Source: Spirochaetia bacterium (GTDB lineage Bacteria > Spirochaetota > Spirochaetia > Treponematales > Treponemataceae). Taken from it: DNA of 12,424 bases. Location: positions 1 to 12,424 of the forward strand of contig CAAGIZ010000174.1 in NCBI GenBank assembly GCA_900770075.1, written 5' to 3'. This document shows, piece after piece, positions 1-5,581 of this stretch (its first letter is position 1; the number at the start of each line of letters is the position of its first letter). Below the pieces are notes generated by a model, which searched no databases, was not told where the DNA came from, and saw only the letters and a list, made by a program, of their open reading frames with translations. The position numbers and the translations under genes are program-made.

Positions 1-384
1 AAAATCGGGTGCGCTGAGTTTTTTGAGGATTTTTTTGAATGGCAGAGGCTTAACCACTACGGTCTGGAAAAAGGGCTTGAAAATTTTGACCTTCCCCACG
101 CTGAAATAGAAAAAATGCAGCTGGAGTTTTTGAAATTCAAGTACGAGGAAAAAAACAAGGGTGCTCTTTTTGAGGCGGTGAGCAATATGGTCAGGCTGAA
201 CGGTGCCCTTGCCCGGTGCGCAGGAGAGGGGGAGGAGAGCATCGTGGAGATGTCTTACAATCCTGACGAGCTTTTGAGTCCCCAGGCTTTGAACGTGCAG
301 TCCTTTTTTGAAAATGCCTTTATGGAGTACAGCAGGGTTAAGGTGTTTTTGGGTGAGGACGGGCCGGAGTTCAGGTATTGTTGA
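1..384 (+). CDS. 3' end of an unrecognised protein (5' truncated)
   Basis: An open frame runs in from the left edge without a stop and ends at TGA 382-384, giving the last 127 residues. I do not recognise the family. The visible part is soluble and highly charged, with no membrane segment. An aromatic, acidic start (FFEDFFEWQRLNHYGL) is followed by a probable helix around EIEKMQLEFLKFKYEEKNKG, then a stretch containing SYNPDELLSPQALNVQSFF, and it ends in EFRYC. It lies just upstream of grpE, where many bacteria carry hrcA, but nothing here resembles the HrcA C-terminus. It is separated from grpE by 179 bp carrying a promoter, so it is probably a different transcription unit. An ATG at 115 is internal to this frame and is not taken as the start because the frame stays open upstream. 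That it is coding is fairly secure; its function is unknown. Confidence 0.6.
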   Translation, partial: KIGCAEFFEDFFEWQRLNHYGLEKGLENFDLPHAEIEKMQLEFLKFKYEEKNKGALFEAVSNMVRLNGALARCAGEGEESIVEMSYNPDELLSPQALNVQSFFENAFMEYSRVKVFLGEDGPEFRYC

Positions 385-423
385 TGAGTTTTTTTAGGAA
401 TTATGAATTAGGGGTGCTTGGCG

Positions 424-471
424 GGTGAAAAGGGTGAAAAGAGTGGAAAATGGTGGAAAATGGTGGAAAAT
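424..471 (+). repeat. Phased A-tract tandem repeat (about 10-bp period)
   Basis: Three units of the form (G/T)G(A/G)TGGAAAA lie head to tail at 441-470, preceded by two shorter related units (GGTGAAAA, GGGTGAAAA) at 424-440. The A-tracts start near 428, 437, 447, 457 and 467, roughly one DNA helical turn apart, and further A-tracts follow near 500 and 509. Such phasing is the known signature of intrinsically curved DNA. It lies about 60-100 bp upstream of the candidate grpE -35 box. The array is directly visible; curvature and a regulatory role are inferred. Confidence 0.6.
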
Positions 472-527
472 CGTGTTGTTTTTTTTGCTGTTTTTGGAGA
501 AAAGCGTGAAAAATTTTTATTTTTTTA

Positions 528-556
528 TTGACGTTTAAACGGCTAAATTGTTAATT
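528..556 (+). promoter_or_regulatory. Candidate sigma-70-type promoter of grpE
   Basis: TTGACG at 528-533 is a good -35 hexamer. About 16-17 bp further on lies GTTAAT/TTAATT (550-556), a weak -10. The predicted transcription start falls at about 561-564, on or next to the grpE ATG at 564, and no Shine-Dalgarno sequence lies in between. I see no CIRCE-type inverted repeat (TTAGCACTC arms) here. The -35 is convincing; the -10 is weak. Confidence 0.45.
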
Positions 557-563
557 TTTAAGT

Positions 564-1181
564 ATGGACGATAAAAATCAGAAAGCAGAAGAACAGTCTG
601 CTGAAAATCAGAACGAAAAGGCTTCGCAGGACGGGGCTCAGAACCCGGAAAGCGGAGCTGAAACTGTGCAGGAAGGGGAAACTTCCGGTGCAGGACAGGA
701 GGCTTGCGTAAAGACTTCTGAAGAGCGCATTGCTGAACTTGAAGCCCAGATTGAGCAGATGAAAAAAGATGCCCTTTACAAAGCGGCTGAAAATGACAAC
801 TGGCGCAAGCGCATGATGCAGCAGAAGGAAGAGGCTGTTGCCTATGCCAACGAAAGTCTTTTGAATGACCTTCTGGACAGCCTTGACAATTTTGACCGCA
901 CTCTGGAAGCGGCAAAGGACGCTAAGGAAGCCAAGCCTATTGTTGAAGGCATTACCCTTACGAAAAAATCTCTCGTAAGCCTGCTGGAAAACAAGTACAA
1001 TCTGGTTGCTTTTGGACAGGAAGGCGATGACTTTGACCCGGAAATCCACGAGGCAATCGGCATGCAGGAAGGGGATGTTGAAAAAGAACAGCTCCTTCAG
1101 GTTTATCTTAAGGGCTACAAACTTAAAGACAGGGTAATCCGTCATGCAAAGGTGATGGTTATCAAGCCTAAGGCTCAGTAA
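564..1181 (+). CDS. grpE: GrpE, nucleotide exchange factor of DnaK
   Basis: GrpE is the cytoplasmic dimer that releases ADP from DnaK. The 205 residues show the usual plan: an acidic, disordered N-terminus (1-52), a long coiled-coil helix (about 53-95, including ENDNWRKRM at 76-84), then a conserved core with DSLDNFDRTLE (105-115), FDPEIHEAIG (157-166) and the C-terminal beta-domain signature GYKLKDRVIRHAKVMV (184-199). Family members usually read RPAMV where this has RHAKV. Length is normal. The ATG at 564 is the only sensible start, yet no ribosome-binding site precedes it: the preceding bases are T/A-rich and a candidate -10 box ends only about 7-8 nt upstream, so translation may be leaderless. 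dnaK follows after 109 bp in the same direction, so this is the first gene of the grpE-dnaK-dnaJ cluster. Confidence 0.95.
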   Translation: MDDKNQKAEEQSAENQNEKASQDGAQNPESGAETVQEGETSGAGQEACVKTSEERIAELEAQIEQMKKDALYKAAENDNWRKRMMQQKEEAVAYANESLLNDLLDSLDNFDRTLEAAKDAKEAKPIVEGITLTKKSLVSLLENKYNLVAFGQEGDDFDPEIHEAIGMQEGDVEKEQLLQVYLKGYKLKDRVIRHAKVMVIKPKAQ

Positions 1182-1191
1182 CGCTATAAAC

Positions 1192-1218
1192 GGAACTTCG
1201 GATTTTTTTTGAAGTTCC
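1192..1218 (+). other. Inverted repeat just after grpE (possible weak terminator or processing hairpin)
   Basis: GGAACTTC (1192-1199) is perfectly complementary to GAAGTTCC (1211-1218), with an 11-nt T-rich loop. The 3' side (CTTGATTTAAAA) lacks a real T-run, so this is not a classical intrinsic terminator. It could slow or stabilise the mRNA end between grpE and dnaK. Confidence 0.45.
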
Positions 1219-1238
1219 CTTGATTTAAAATATTTTGC

Positions 1239-1277
1239 AAAAACTGATTTTGCAGGAGTTTTGAAAAGTCAGTTTTT
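1239..1277 (+). promoter_or_regulatory. Hairpin abutting the dnaK ribosome-binding site
   Basis: AAAAACTGA (1239-1247) is the exact reverse complement of TCAGTTTTT (1269-1277). The stem can extend inward by TTTT (1248-1251) with AAAA (1264-1267), leaving G1268 bulged. The right arm ends one base before the dnaK Shine-Dalgarno GGAGG (1279-1283). The A-tract/T-tract arms could act as a partial terminator/attenuator, or as a structure that limits ribosome access and melts with heat. A very similar pair of arms recurs between dnaK and dnaJ (3257-3297). Confidence 0.55.
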
Positions 1278-1290
1278 CGGAGGCTAAATT

Positions 1291-3240
1291 ATGGGAAAGA
1301 TTATTGGTATTGACCTTGGTACTACCACTTCGGAAGTATCAGTTATGGAAAACGGACAGGCAGCTGTCATTCAGAATTCTGAGGGCGGAAGAATCACCCC
1401 TTCTATCGTAGGCTTTACTGCAAAAGGTGAACGCATCGTCGGTCAGGCTGCAAAAAACCAGGCCATCACAAACCCGAAGAACACTGTTTATGAAGTAAAA
1501 CGTCTTATCGGAAAACGCTACGGCGACCTTCAGGACGAAATCAAGCGCGTTCCTTACGGAATTACCCAGAAAGGTGAAAACGTTGCCGTAGTCGTAACTG
1601 ACAACGGTCAGCAGAAGGAATACACTCCTCAGGAAATTTCTGCATTCATCTTGCAGAAAATGAAGAAAACTGCTGAAGATTATCTTGGCGAAACTGTAAC
1701 AGATGCTGTAATCACAGTTCCTGCTTACTTTAATGATGCTCAGCGTCAGGCTACTAAAGATGCCGGAACCATTGCCGGTCTTAACGTAAAGCGCATCATC
1801 AACGAACCTACTGCTGCTGCCCTGGCTTTCGGTCTTAAAGAAGACAAAAACAAGGAAAAAGTACTTGCCGTAATCGATGAAGGCGGCGGTACTCTGGACG
1901 TTACAATCCTTGATATGGCAGACGGCGTATTTGAAGTAAAGGCTACAAACGGAGATACTCACCTTGGCGGTGCAGACTGGGATAATGCCATTGCTGACTG
2001 GCTTGTAAGCGCATTTAACGCTGATACCGGAATTGACCTTAAAAAAGATCCTATGGCAATGCAGCGTATCAAAGACGCTTCTGAACAGGCAAAGATTGCC
2101 CTTTCAAACCAGACTACTACGGACATCAACCTTCCGTTCATCACGGCAGACGCTACAGGTCCTAAACACCTGCAGAAAACTTTGACCCGTGCTGAATTTG
2201 AACGGATGACCCAGAGCCTTTGGGACAGGGTTTTGATTCCTTGTCAGAACGCCCTGAAGGATTCAGGATATTCAAAAGAACAGATTGACGAAGTTCTCCT
2301 TATCGGCGGTTCTTCCCGCATGCCTAAATTCCAGGAAGTCGTAAAGAACTTCTTCGGTAAAGAGCCTTTGAAGGGCATTAACCCGGACGAAGCGGTTTCC
2401 ATGGGTGCTGCAATTCAGGGTGGTGTTCTTGCCGGCGACGTAAAGGACGTTCTTTTGCTGGACGTTACTCCTCTTTCTCTTGGTATTGAAACCATGGGCG
2501 GGGTTATGACTAAGCTCATTCCAAGGAATACCACAATTCCTACAAAAAAGAGCCAGATTTTCTCTACCGCTGCCGACGGTCAGACTGCCGTTACCATCCA
2601 TGTACTGCAGGGTGAACGGGAGATGGCTTCAGAAAACAAGACTCTCGGAAACTTTGACCTGGTAGGCATTCCTGCCGCTCCTCGTGGAGTTCCGCAGATT
2701 GAAGTTACCTTCGACATCGATGCCAACGGTATTGTTCACGTTTCTGCAAAGGATATGGGAACAGGAAAGGAACAGCACATCCAGATTACTTCTTCTTCCG
2801 GTCTCAGCAAGGAAGAAATCGAGCGGATGGTAAAAGATGCCGAAGCCCATGCTGACGAAGACAAAAAACAGCGGGAAGCCGTTGATGTAAAGAATGAAGC
2901 AGACAGCCTTATCTATGCAACCGAAAAATCCATCAAGGATTTGGGCGATAAGGTAAACGATGCTGAAAAACAGAAGGTAGAAGACGCTGTGGCTGAACTT
3001 AAAAAGGCTCTGGAAGGCGGAAATACCGAAGAAATCAAGTCTAAGACAGAGGCTTTGAAGCAGGCTTCTTACAAGATTGCCGAAGAAGTTTACAAACAGC
3101 AGGGTGCAGCCGGTGCTCAGGGTGGTGCAGGTGCCGCTCCTGAAGGCGATGCTGCTACCGGAGATGCTGGTGCAAACAAGAGCGGTTTTGACAAGGGAAC
3201 TGCCGACGACGTTGCCTACGAAGTTCACGACGACAAATAA
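1291..3240 (+). CDS. dnaK: DnaK, Hsp70 chaperone
   Basis: This is the ATP-driven Hsp70 of the cytoplasm, working with DnaJ and GrpE. Its 649 residues are normal length. The nucleotide-binding domain (1-385) has GIDLGTTTSEV (6-16), the catalytic-type Lys70 (VKRLIG), VPAYFNDAQRQAT (143-155), NEPTAAALAFG (171-181), IDEGGGTLDV (195-204) with the threonine equivalent to E. coli Thr199, and IGGSSRMP (338-345). The linker DVLLLDVTP (386-394) leads to the substrate-binding domain (from 395) and a helical lid (about 505-605). A Gly/Ala-rich tail ends in DDVAYEVHDDK. GGAGG at 1279-1283, 7 nt before ATG 1291, fixes the start. Several normally near-invariant ATP-site residues differ: Glu15 for Cys, Glu197 for Leu and Leu202 for Phe in DLGGGTFD, and Trp230 for Phe. 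The substrate-binding domain looks orthodox. Antisense frames inside the gene are codon-bias shadows. Confidence 0.98.
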   Translation: MGKIIGIDLGTTTSEVSVMENGQAAVIQNSEGGRITPSIVGFTAKGERIVGQAAKNQAITNPKNTVYEVKRLIGKRYGDLQDEIKRVPYGITQKGENVAVVVTDNGQQKEYTPQEISAFILQKMKKTAEDYLGETVTDAVITVPAYFNDAQRQATKDAGTIAGLNVKRIINEPTAAALAFGLKEDKNKEKVLAVIDEGGGTLDVTILDMADGVFEVKATNGDTHLGGADWDNAIADWLVSAFNADTGIDLKKDPMAMQRIKDASEQAKIALSNQTTTDINLPFITADATGPKHLQKTLTRAEFERMTQSLWDRVLIPCQNALKDSGYSKEQIDEVLLIGGSSRMPKFQEVVKNFFGKEPLKGINPDEAVSMGAAIQGGVLAGDVKDVLLLDVTPLSLGIETMGGVMTKLIPRNTTIPTKKSQIFSTAADGQTAVTIHVLQGEREMASENKTLGNFDLVGIPAAPRGVPQIEVTFDIDANGIVHVSAKDMGTGKEQHIQITSSSGLSKEEIERMVKDAEAHADEDKKQREAVDVKNEADSLIYATEKSIKDLGDKVNDAEKQKVEDAVAELKKALEGGNTEEIKSKTEALKQASYKIAEEVYKQQGAAGAQGGAGAAPEGDAATGDAGANKSGFDKGTADDVAYEVHDDK

Positions 3241-3256
3241 AAGTCACTTCAAAAAT

Positions 3257-3297
3257 AAAAACTGAACCTGAAGGAAAAGACCATTTTTCCAGTTTTT
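3257..3297 (+). promoter_or_regulatory. Hairpin after dnaK (twin of the pre-dnaK hairpin)
   Basis: AAAAACTG (3257-3264) is the perfect reverse complement of CAGTTTTT (3290-3297). An alternative inner stem, GGAAAA (3273-3278) with TTTTCC (3285-3290), competes for the same bases. The arms match those in front of dnaK (AAAAACTGA, then CAGTTTTTC). The A-tract/T-tract arrangement suits a partial, possibly bidirectional, terminator that would reduce dnaJ relative to dnaK; this role is inferred. Confidence 0.5.
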
Positions 3298-3336
3298 CCG
3301 TAAGGTGAAGCGGGGGCTGAAAGGCTCCATAAAGAT

Positions 3337-3369
3337 AAATCAGCTGTGTCTTTGTGGCAGGGCTGATTT
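3337..3369 (+). promoter_or_regulatory. Second hairpin in the dnaJ leader
   Basis: AAATCAGC (3337-3344) is the exact reverse complement of GCTGATTT (3362-3369), with a 17-nt loop. It is followed by GTCGTTTTTAAAAGGG, which contains a short T-run and then the weak dnaJ ribosome-binding site AGGG (3382-3385). A smaller GC-rich stem (GGGGC / GCTCC, about 3312-3326, with one G-U pair) lies just upstream. The dnaK-dnaJ gap therefore holds at least three potential RNA stems in 154 nt. Confidence 0.45.
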
Positions 3370-3394
3370 GTCGTTTTTAAAAGGGTTTATAAAA

Positions 3395-4546
3395 ATGGCT
3401 GCAAAACGTGATTATTACGAAGTTTTAGGCGTACAGAAAAGTGCTTCTGCCGATGAGATAAAAAAAGCATACAGAAAGCTTGCCGTAAAATATCATCCTG
3501 ACAGAAATCCTGGAAATAAAGAAGCAGAGGAAAAATTCAAGGAAGCAACTGAAGCCTACGAAGTCCTTTCCGATGAGAAAAAAAGACCGCTTTACGATCA
3601 GTACGGTTTTGCCGGTCTGGACGGCGGAGGTGGTTTTGGAGGCGGCGGTTTTTCAGGAAGCCACGCTTTCCACGATTTTTCTGACCTCTTTGGAGGAATG
3701 GGCGGCGGTTTTAGCGACATTTTTGAAGGAATTTTTGGTGGCAGCCGTTCTTCTTCGAGAAGCCGGAATCCCAATGCGCCTGAGCAGGGGCAGAGCCTGC
3801 GCTATGACCTGGACATCTCTTTTAAAGATGCAGTTTACGGCACTAAAGCGGAGATAAAATTTTCTCACAACGAAGCCTGTTCAGACTGCCACGGTTCCGG
3901 GGCAGCAGCAGGAGGAAGCCGTAAAACCTGTACAGCCTGTGGCGGAAGCGGTCAGATAAGGCGGCAGGCAGGGTTCTTTGCTGTTCAGCAGACCTGTCCT
4001 ACCTGTCGTGGTGCTGGAACTGTCATTGACAAGCCTTGTGCAGCCTGCCGGGGCTCTGGAGTTCAGGAAAAATCCAAGAGGGTTACTCTGTCCATTCCTG
4101 CAGGAGTTGATGACGGAAAGCGGATTGCAATCCATGGCGAAGGGGATGCCGGCAAAAACGGCGGACCTGCCGGAGATTTAATCGTGGTTCTTCACGTTGA
4201 GCCTCATACTTACTTTGAGCGGAGCGGTCAGGATTTGTATTGCGCAGTTCCTGTTACCATGGTGCAGGCGGCTTTGGGCGAAACAATTTTCATCACGACC
4301 CTGGACGGAAAGAAAATCGAATTCAAGCTTCCTGCCGGAACCCAGAACGGAAAACTGCTGCGTATAAAAAACGAGGGCGTTCCTGTCTACAACACCAGCC
4401 GCAAAGGCGATCTGTACATAAAAATTCTGGTTCAGGTGCCTTCCCGTCTGTCTTCAAAACAGAAAGAACTGCTTGAAGAGTTTTCAAAACTGGACAACGC
4501 TTCCACCAGCCCAAGTCCGATGCCTCTTTCTTCGCTTAACGGCTAA
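3395..4546 (+). CDS. dnaJ: DnaJ, Hsp40 co-chaperone
   Basis: DnaJ delivers unfolded clients to DnaK and stimulates its ATPase through the J domain. The start is placed at ATG 3395 (383 residues), because the family begins with xKRDYYEVLGV. The frame extends upstream to a GTG at 3305, but those 30 residues have no counterpart in DnaJ and cover the hairpin-rich leader. A weak AGGG (3382-3385) lies 9 nt before the ATG. Domains: J domain (about 5-70) with HPD at 34-36; Gly/Phe-rich linker (71-117); four complete CxxCxGxG zinc repeats at 162-169, 179-186, 201-208 and 215-222; then two C-terminal client-binding domains (about 228-355). This is therefore a full type I DnaJ. It ends in a short Ser/Pro-rich tail. 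It lies 154 bp behind dnaK and 33 bp before the M28 peptidase gene. Confidence 0.97.
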   Translation: MAAKRDYYEVLGVQKSASADEIKKAYRKLAVKYHPDRNPGNKEAEEKFKEATEAYEVLSDEKKRPLYDQYGFAGLDGGGGFGGGGFSGSHAFHDFSDLFGGMGGGFSDIFEGIFGGSRSSSRSRNPNAPEQGQSLRYDLDISFKDAVYGTKAEIKFSHNEACSDCHGSGAAAGGSRKTCTACGGSGQIRRQAGFFAVQQTCPTCRGAGTVIDKPCAACRGSGVQEKSKRVTLSIPAGVDDGKRIAIHGEGDAGKNGGPAGDLIVVLHVEPHTYFERSGQDLYCAVPVTMVQAALGETIFITTLDGKKIEFKLPAGTQNGKLLRIKNEGVPVYNTSRKGDLYIKILVQVPSRLSSKQKELLEEFSKLDNASTSPSPMPLSSLNG

Positions 4547-4579
4547 AACAGAGGCTGAAAAACAGCATAAAACAAAAAA

Positions 4580-5479
4580 ATGAGCTTTTTGCCGGAAGAA
4601 TACGAAACCTACCTTGCCCCGGAAACAGACAGACTCTCTTTTTTAAGGGATTATCTGTCCCGCAGGGGTGCAGGAACTTCCGTAATTCCTCTGGCTGGCA
4701 AAAAGCACCTCTACGTTAATTTTCCTTCTTCTTCATACAATCCGAAATTCAGGATAAAGACGCTTATTTCTCATTATGACATTGTATCCGGCAGCCCCGG
4801 TGCCAACGACAACAGTTCTGCCAACTTTGCCCTGGCGGATTTTGCCGTAAAGGTGAATGCCCTGGCCTTAAAGGGAAAGGTTTTGAACATACGGATGTTT
4901 TTTACCGACGGAGAAGAACTGGGAGAAAGGGGCGTAAGTTCCCAGGGGGCTTTTGCACTGGCAGAGCTTTTTAAAAAACTTGGAATCGTAAACGACGACG
5001 TTTTTGTCTTTGATTCTGTGGGGCGGGGAACCGTGCCTGTTCTGGCAAGGGCGGGGCTCGACCTGCTTTTAAGCGGCAGAAAAAACAGGGATTTTTCCAG
5101 GAGGTTTGCAGCCCTTTTTGAGCGGACTCAAAACTTTCTGAGGGAAGCTAGCCCGAAAAAATGGATGACGCTTCCCGTACCCTACAGCGACAATGCCGGT
5201 TTTTTGGCCTGTGGAATTCCAGCCGTTGCCCTTACCATGCTGCCGGAAAAAGAAGCTTCGGACTACTGCATGGAACTTATGAAGGACAAAAATCTGGAAA
5301 AAAAGGTGATGAACGCAAAACTTGGGGAAGATGCCGATTTTGATTTTAAATACCAGGAAAAAATGCCCTTGACCTGGAGGCTTTTCCACACCGAATACGA
5401 CAACCTCTTAAGCCTTACGCCCGAAAGTTTTGGGGTGATGGAAAAAATCCTTGAAAAACTGCTGCCCCTGTACATCTGA
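4580..5479 (+). CDS. M28-family zinc aminopeptidase-like protein
   Basis: This 299-residue protein has the dinuclear zinc pattern of M28 peptidases. Candidate ligands are all present: His65 (SHYDIVSGSPGANDNSSA, 64-81), bridging Asp77, Glu112/Glu113 (FTDGEELGERG, 108-118; general base plus ligand), Asp145 (FDSVGRG) and His270 (FHTEYDN). SDNAGFLACGIPAVALTM (203-220) matches the family's SDHxxFxxxGIP region, with Asn in place of the usual His. There is no signal peptide or membrane segment, so it is probably cytoplasmic, acting on N-terminal residues of peptides. The start ATG 4580 lies in an A-rich stretch with no clear ribosome-binding site (GAGG at 4551-4554 is 25 nt away). It follows dnaJ by 33 bp with no terminator, so it is probably co-transcribed with the chaperones. 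Relatives in this family include glutaminyl cyclases and deacylases, so the substrate remains open. Confidence 0.8.
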   Translation: MSFLPEEYETYLAPETDRLSFLRDYLSRRGAGTSVIPLAGKKHLYVNFPSSSYNPKFRIKTLISHYDIVSGSPGANDNSSANFALADFAVKVNALALKGKVLNIRMFFTDGEELGERGVSSQGAFALAELFKKLGIVNDDVFVFDSVGRGTVPVLARAGLDLLLSGRKNRDFSRRFAALFERTQNFLREASPKKWMTLPVPYSDNAGFLACGIPAVALTMLPEKEASDYCMELMKDKNLEKKVMNAKLGEDADFDFKYQEKMPLTWRLFHTEYDNLLSLTPESFGVMEKILEKLLPLYI

Positions 5480-5487
5480 CTTTTCCT

Positions 5488-5537
5488 ATTGCATAAAGTT
5501 GCATAAAACACTAGAGTATTTTGTATAAATATACAAA
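5488..5537 (+). promoter_or_regulatory. Candidate ArgR operator pair overlapping the argG promoter
   Basis: TTTGTATAAATATACAAA (5520-5537) is an 18-bp palindrome with perfect 8-bp arms. It fits the ARG-box pattern WNTGNATWWWWATNCANW, differing from the E. coli consensus only at the two symmetric variable positions. A weaker, imperfect box (ATTGCATAAAGTTGCATA, 5488-5505) lies 14 bp upstream and contains two direct TTGCATA repeats. TATAAA (5524-5529) inside the palindrome could be the -10, with TTGCAT (5499-5504) as a -35 at a long 19-bp spacing. Binding there would block RNA polymerase. No argR gene is in the window, so the regulator is inferred. Confidence 0.5.
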
Positions 5538-5540
5538 TTC

Positions 5541-5559
5541 CGTGCAGGGATTCTGCGCG
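5541..5559 (+). other. Small hairpin in the argG leader
   Basis: CGTGCAG (5541-5547) pairs with CTGCGCG (5553-5559), with one G-U pair and a 5-nt loop (GGATT). It lies in the 5' leader, between the operator-like palindrome and the Shine-Dalgarno GGGAG (5570-5574). It is not followed by a T-run, so it is not a terminator. Confidence 0.4.
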
Positions 5560-5581
5560 ATGTGATTACGGGAGAATAAAA

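Noticed and set aside
424..471. CRISPR-like reading of the 10-bp repeats
   Set aside because: The units are too short, contiguous and without spacers; a phased A-tract array explains them better.
385..563. CIRCE operator for HrcA before grpE
   Set aside because: I looked for TTAGCACTC/GAGTGCTAA arms on both strands and saw none.
558..1145. Minus-strand frame of 195 codons opposite grpE
   Set aside because: The plus strand encodes a full GrpE with all family signatures; the antisense product is Phe/Leu-rich noise.
1339..1962. Long minus-strand frame (207 codons) inside dnaK
   Set aside because: It lies wholly within an unmistakable DnaK and reflects codon bias; its translation is Phe/Ser/Cys-rich with no recognisable motif. 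The same applies to 2629-3228.
3305..3394. GTG-initiated N-terminal extension of dnaJ (30 residues)
   Set aside because: It has no counterpart in DnaJ, covers hairpin-rich leader sequence, and the J domain begins properly at ATG 3395.
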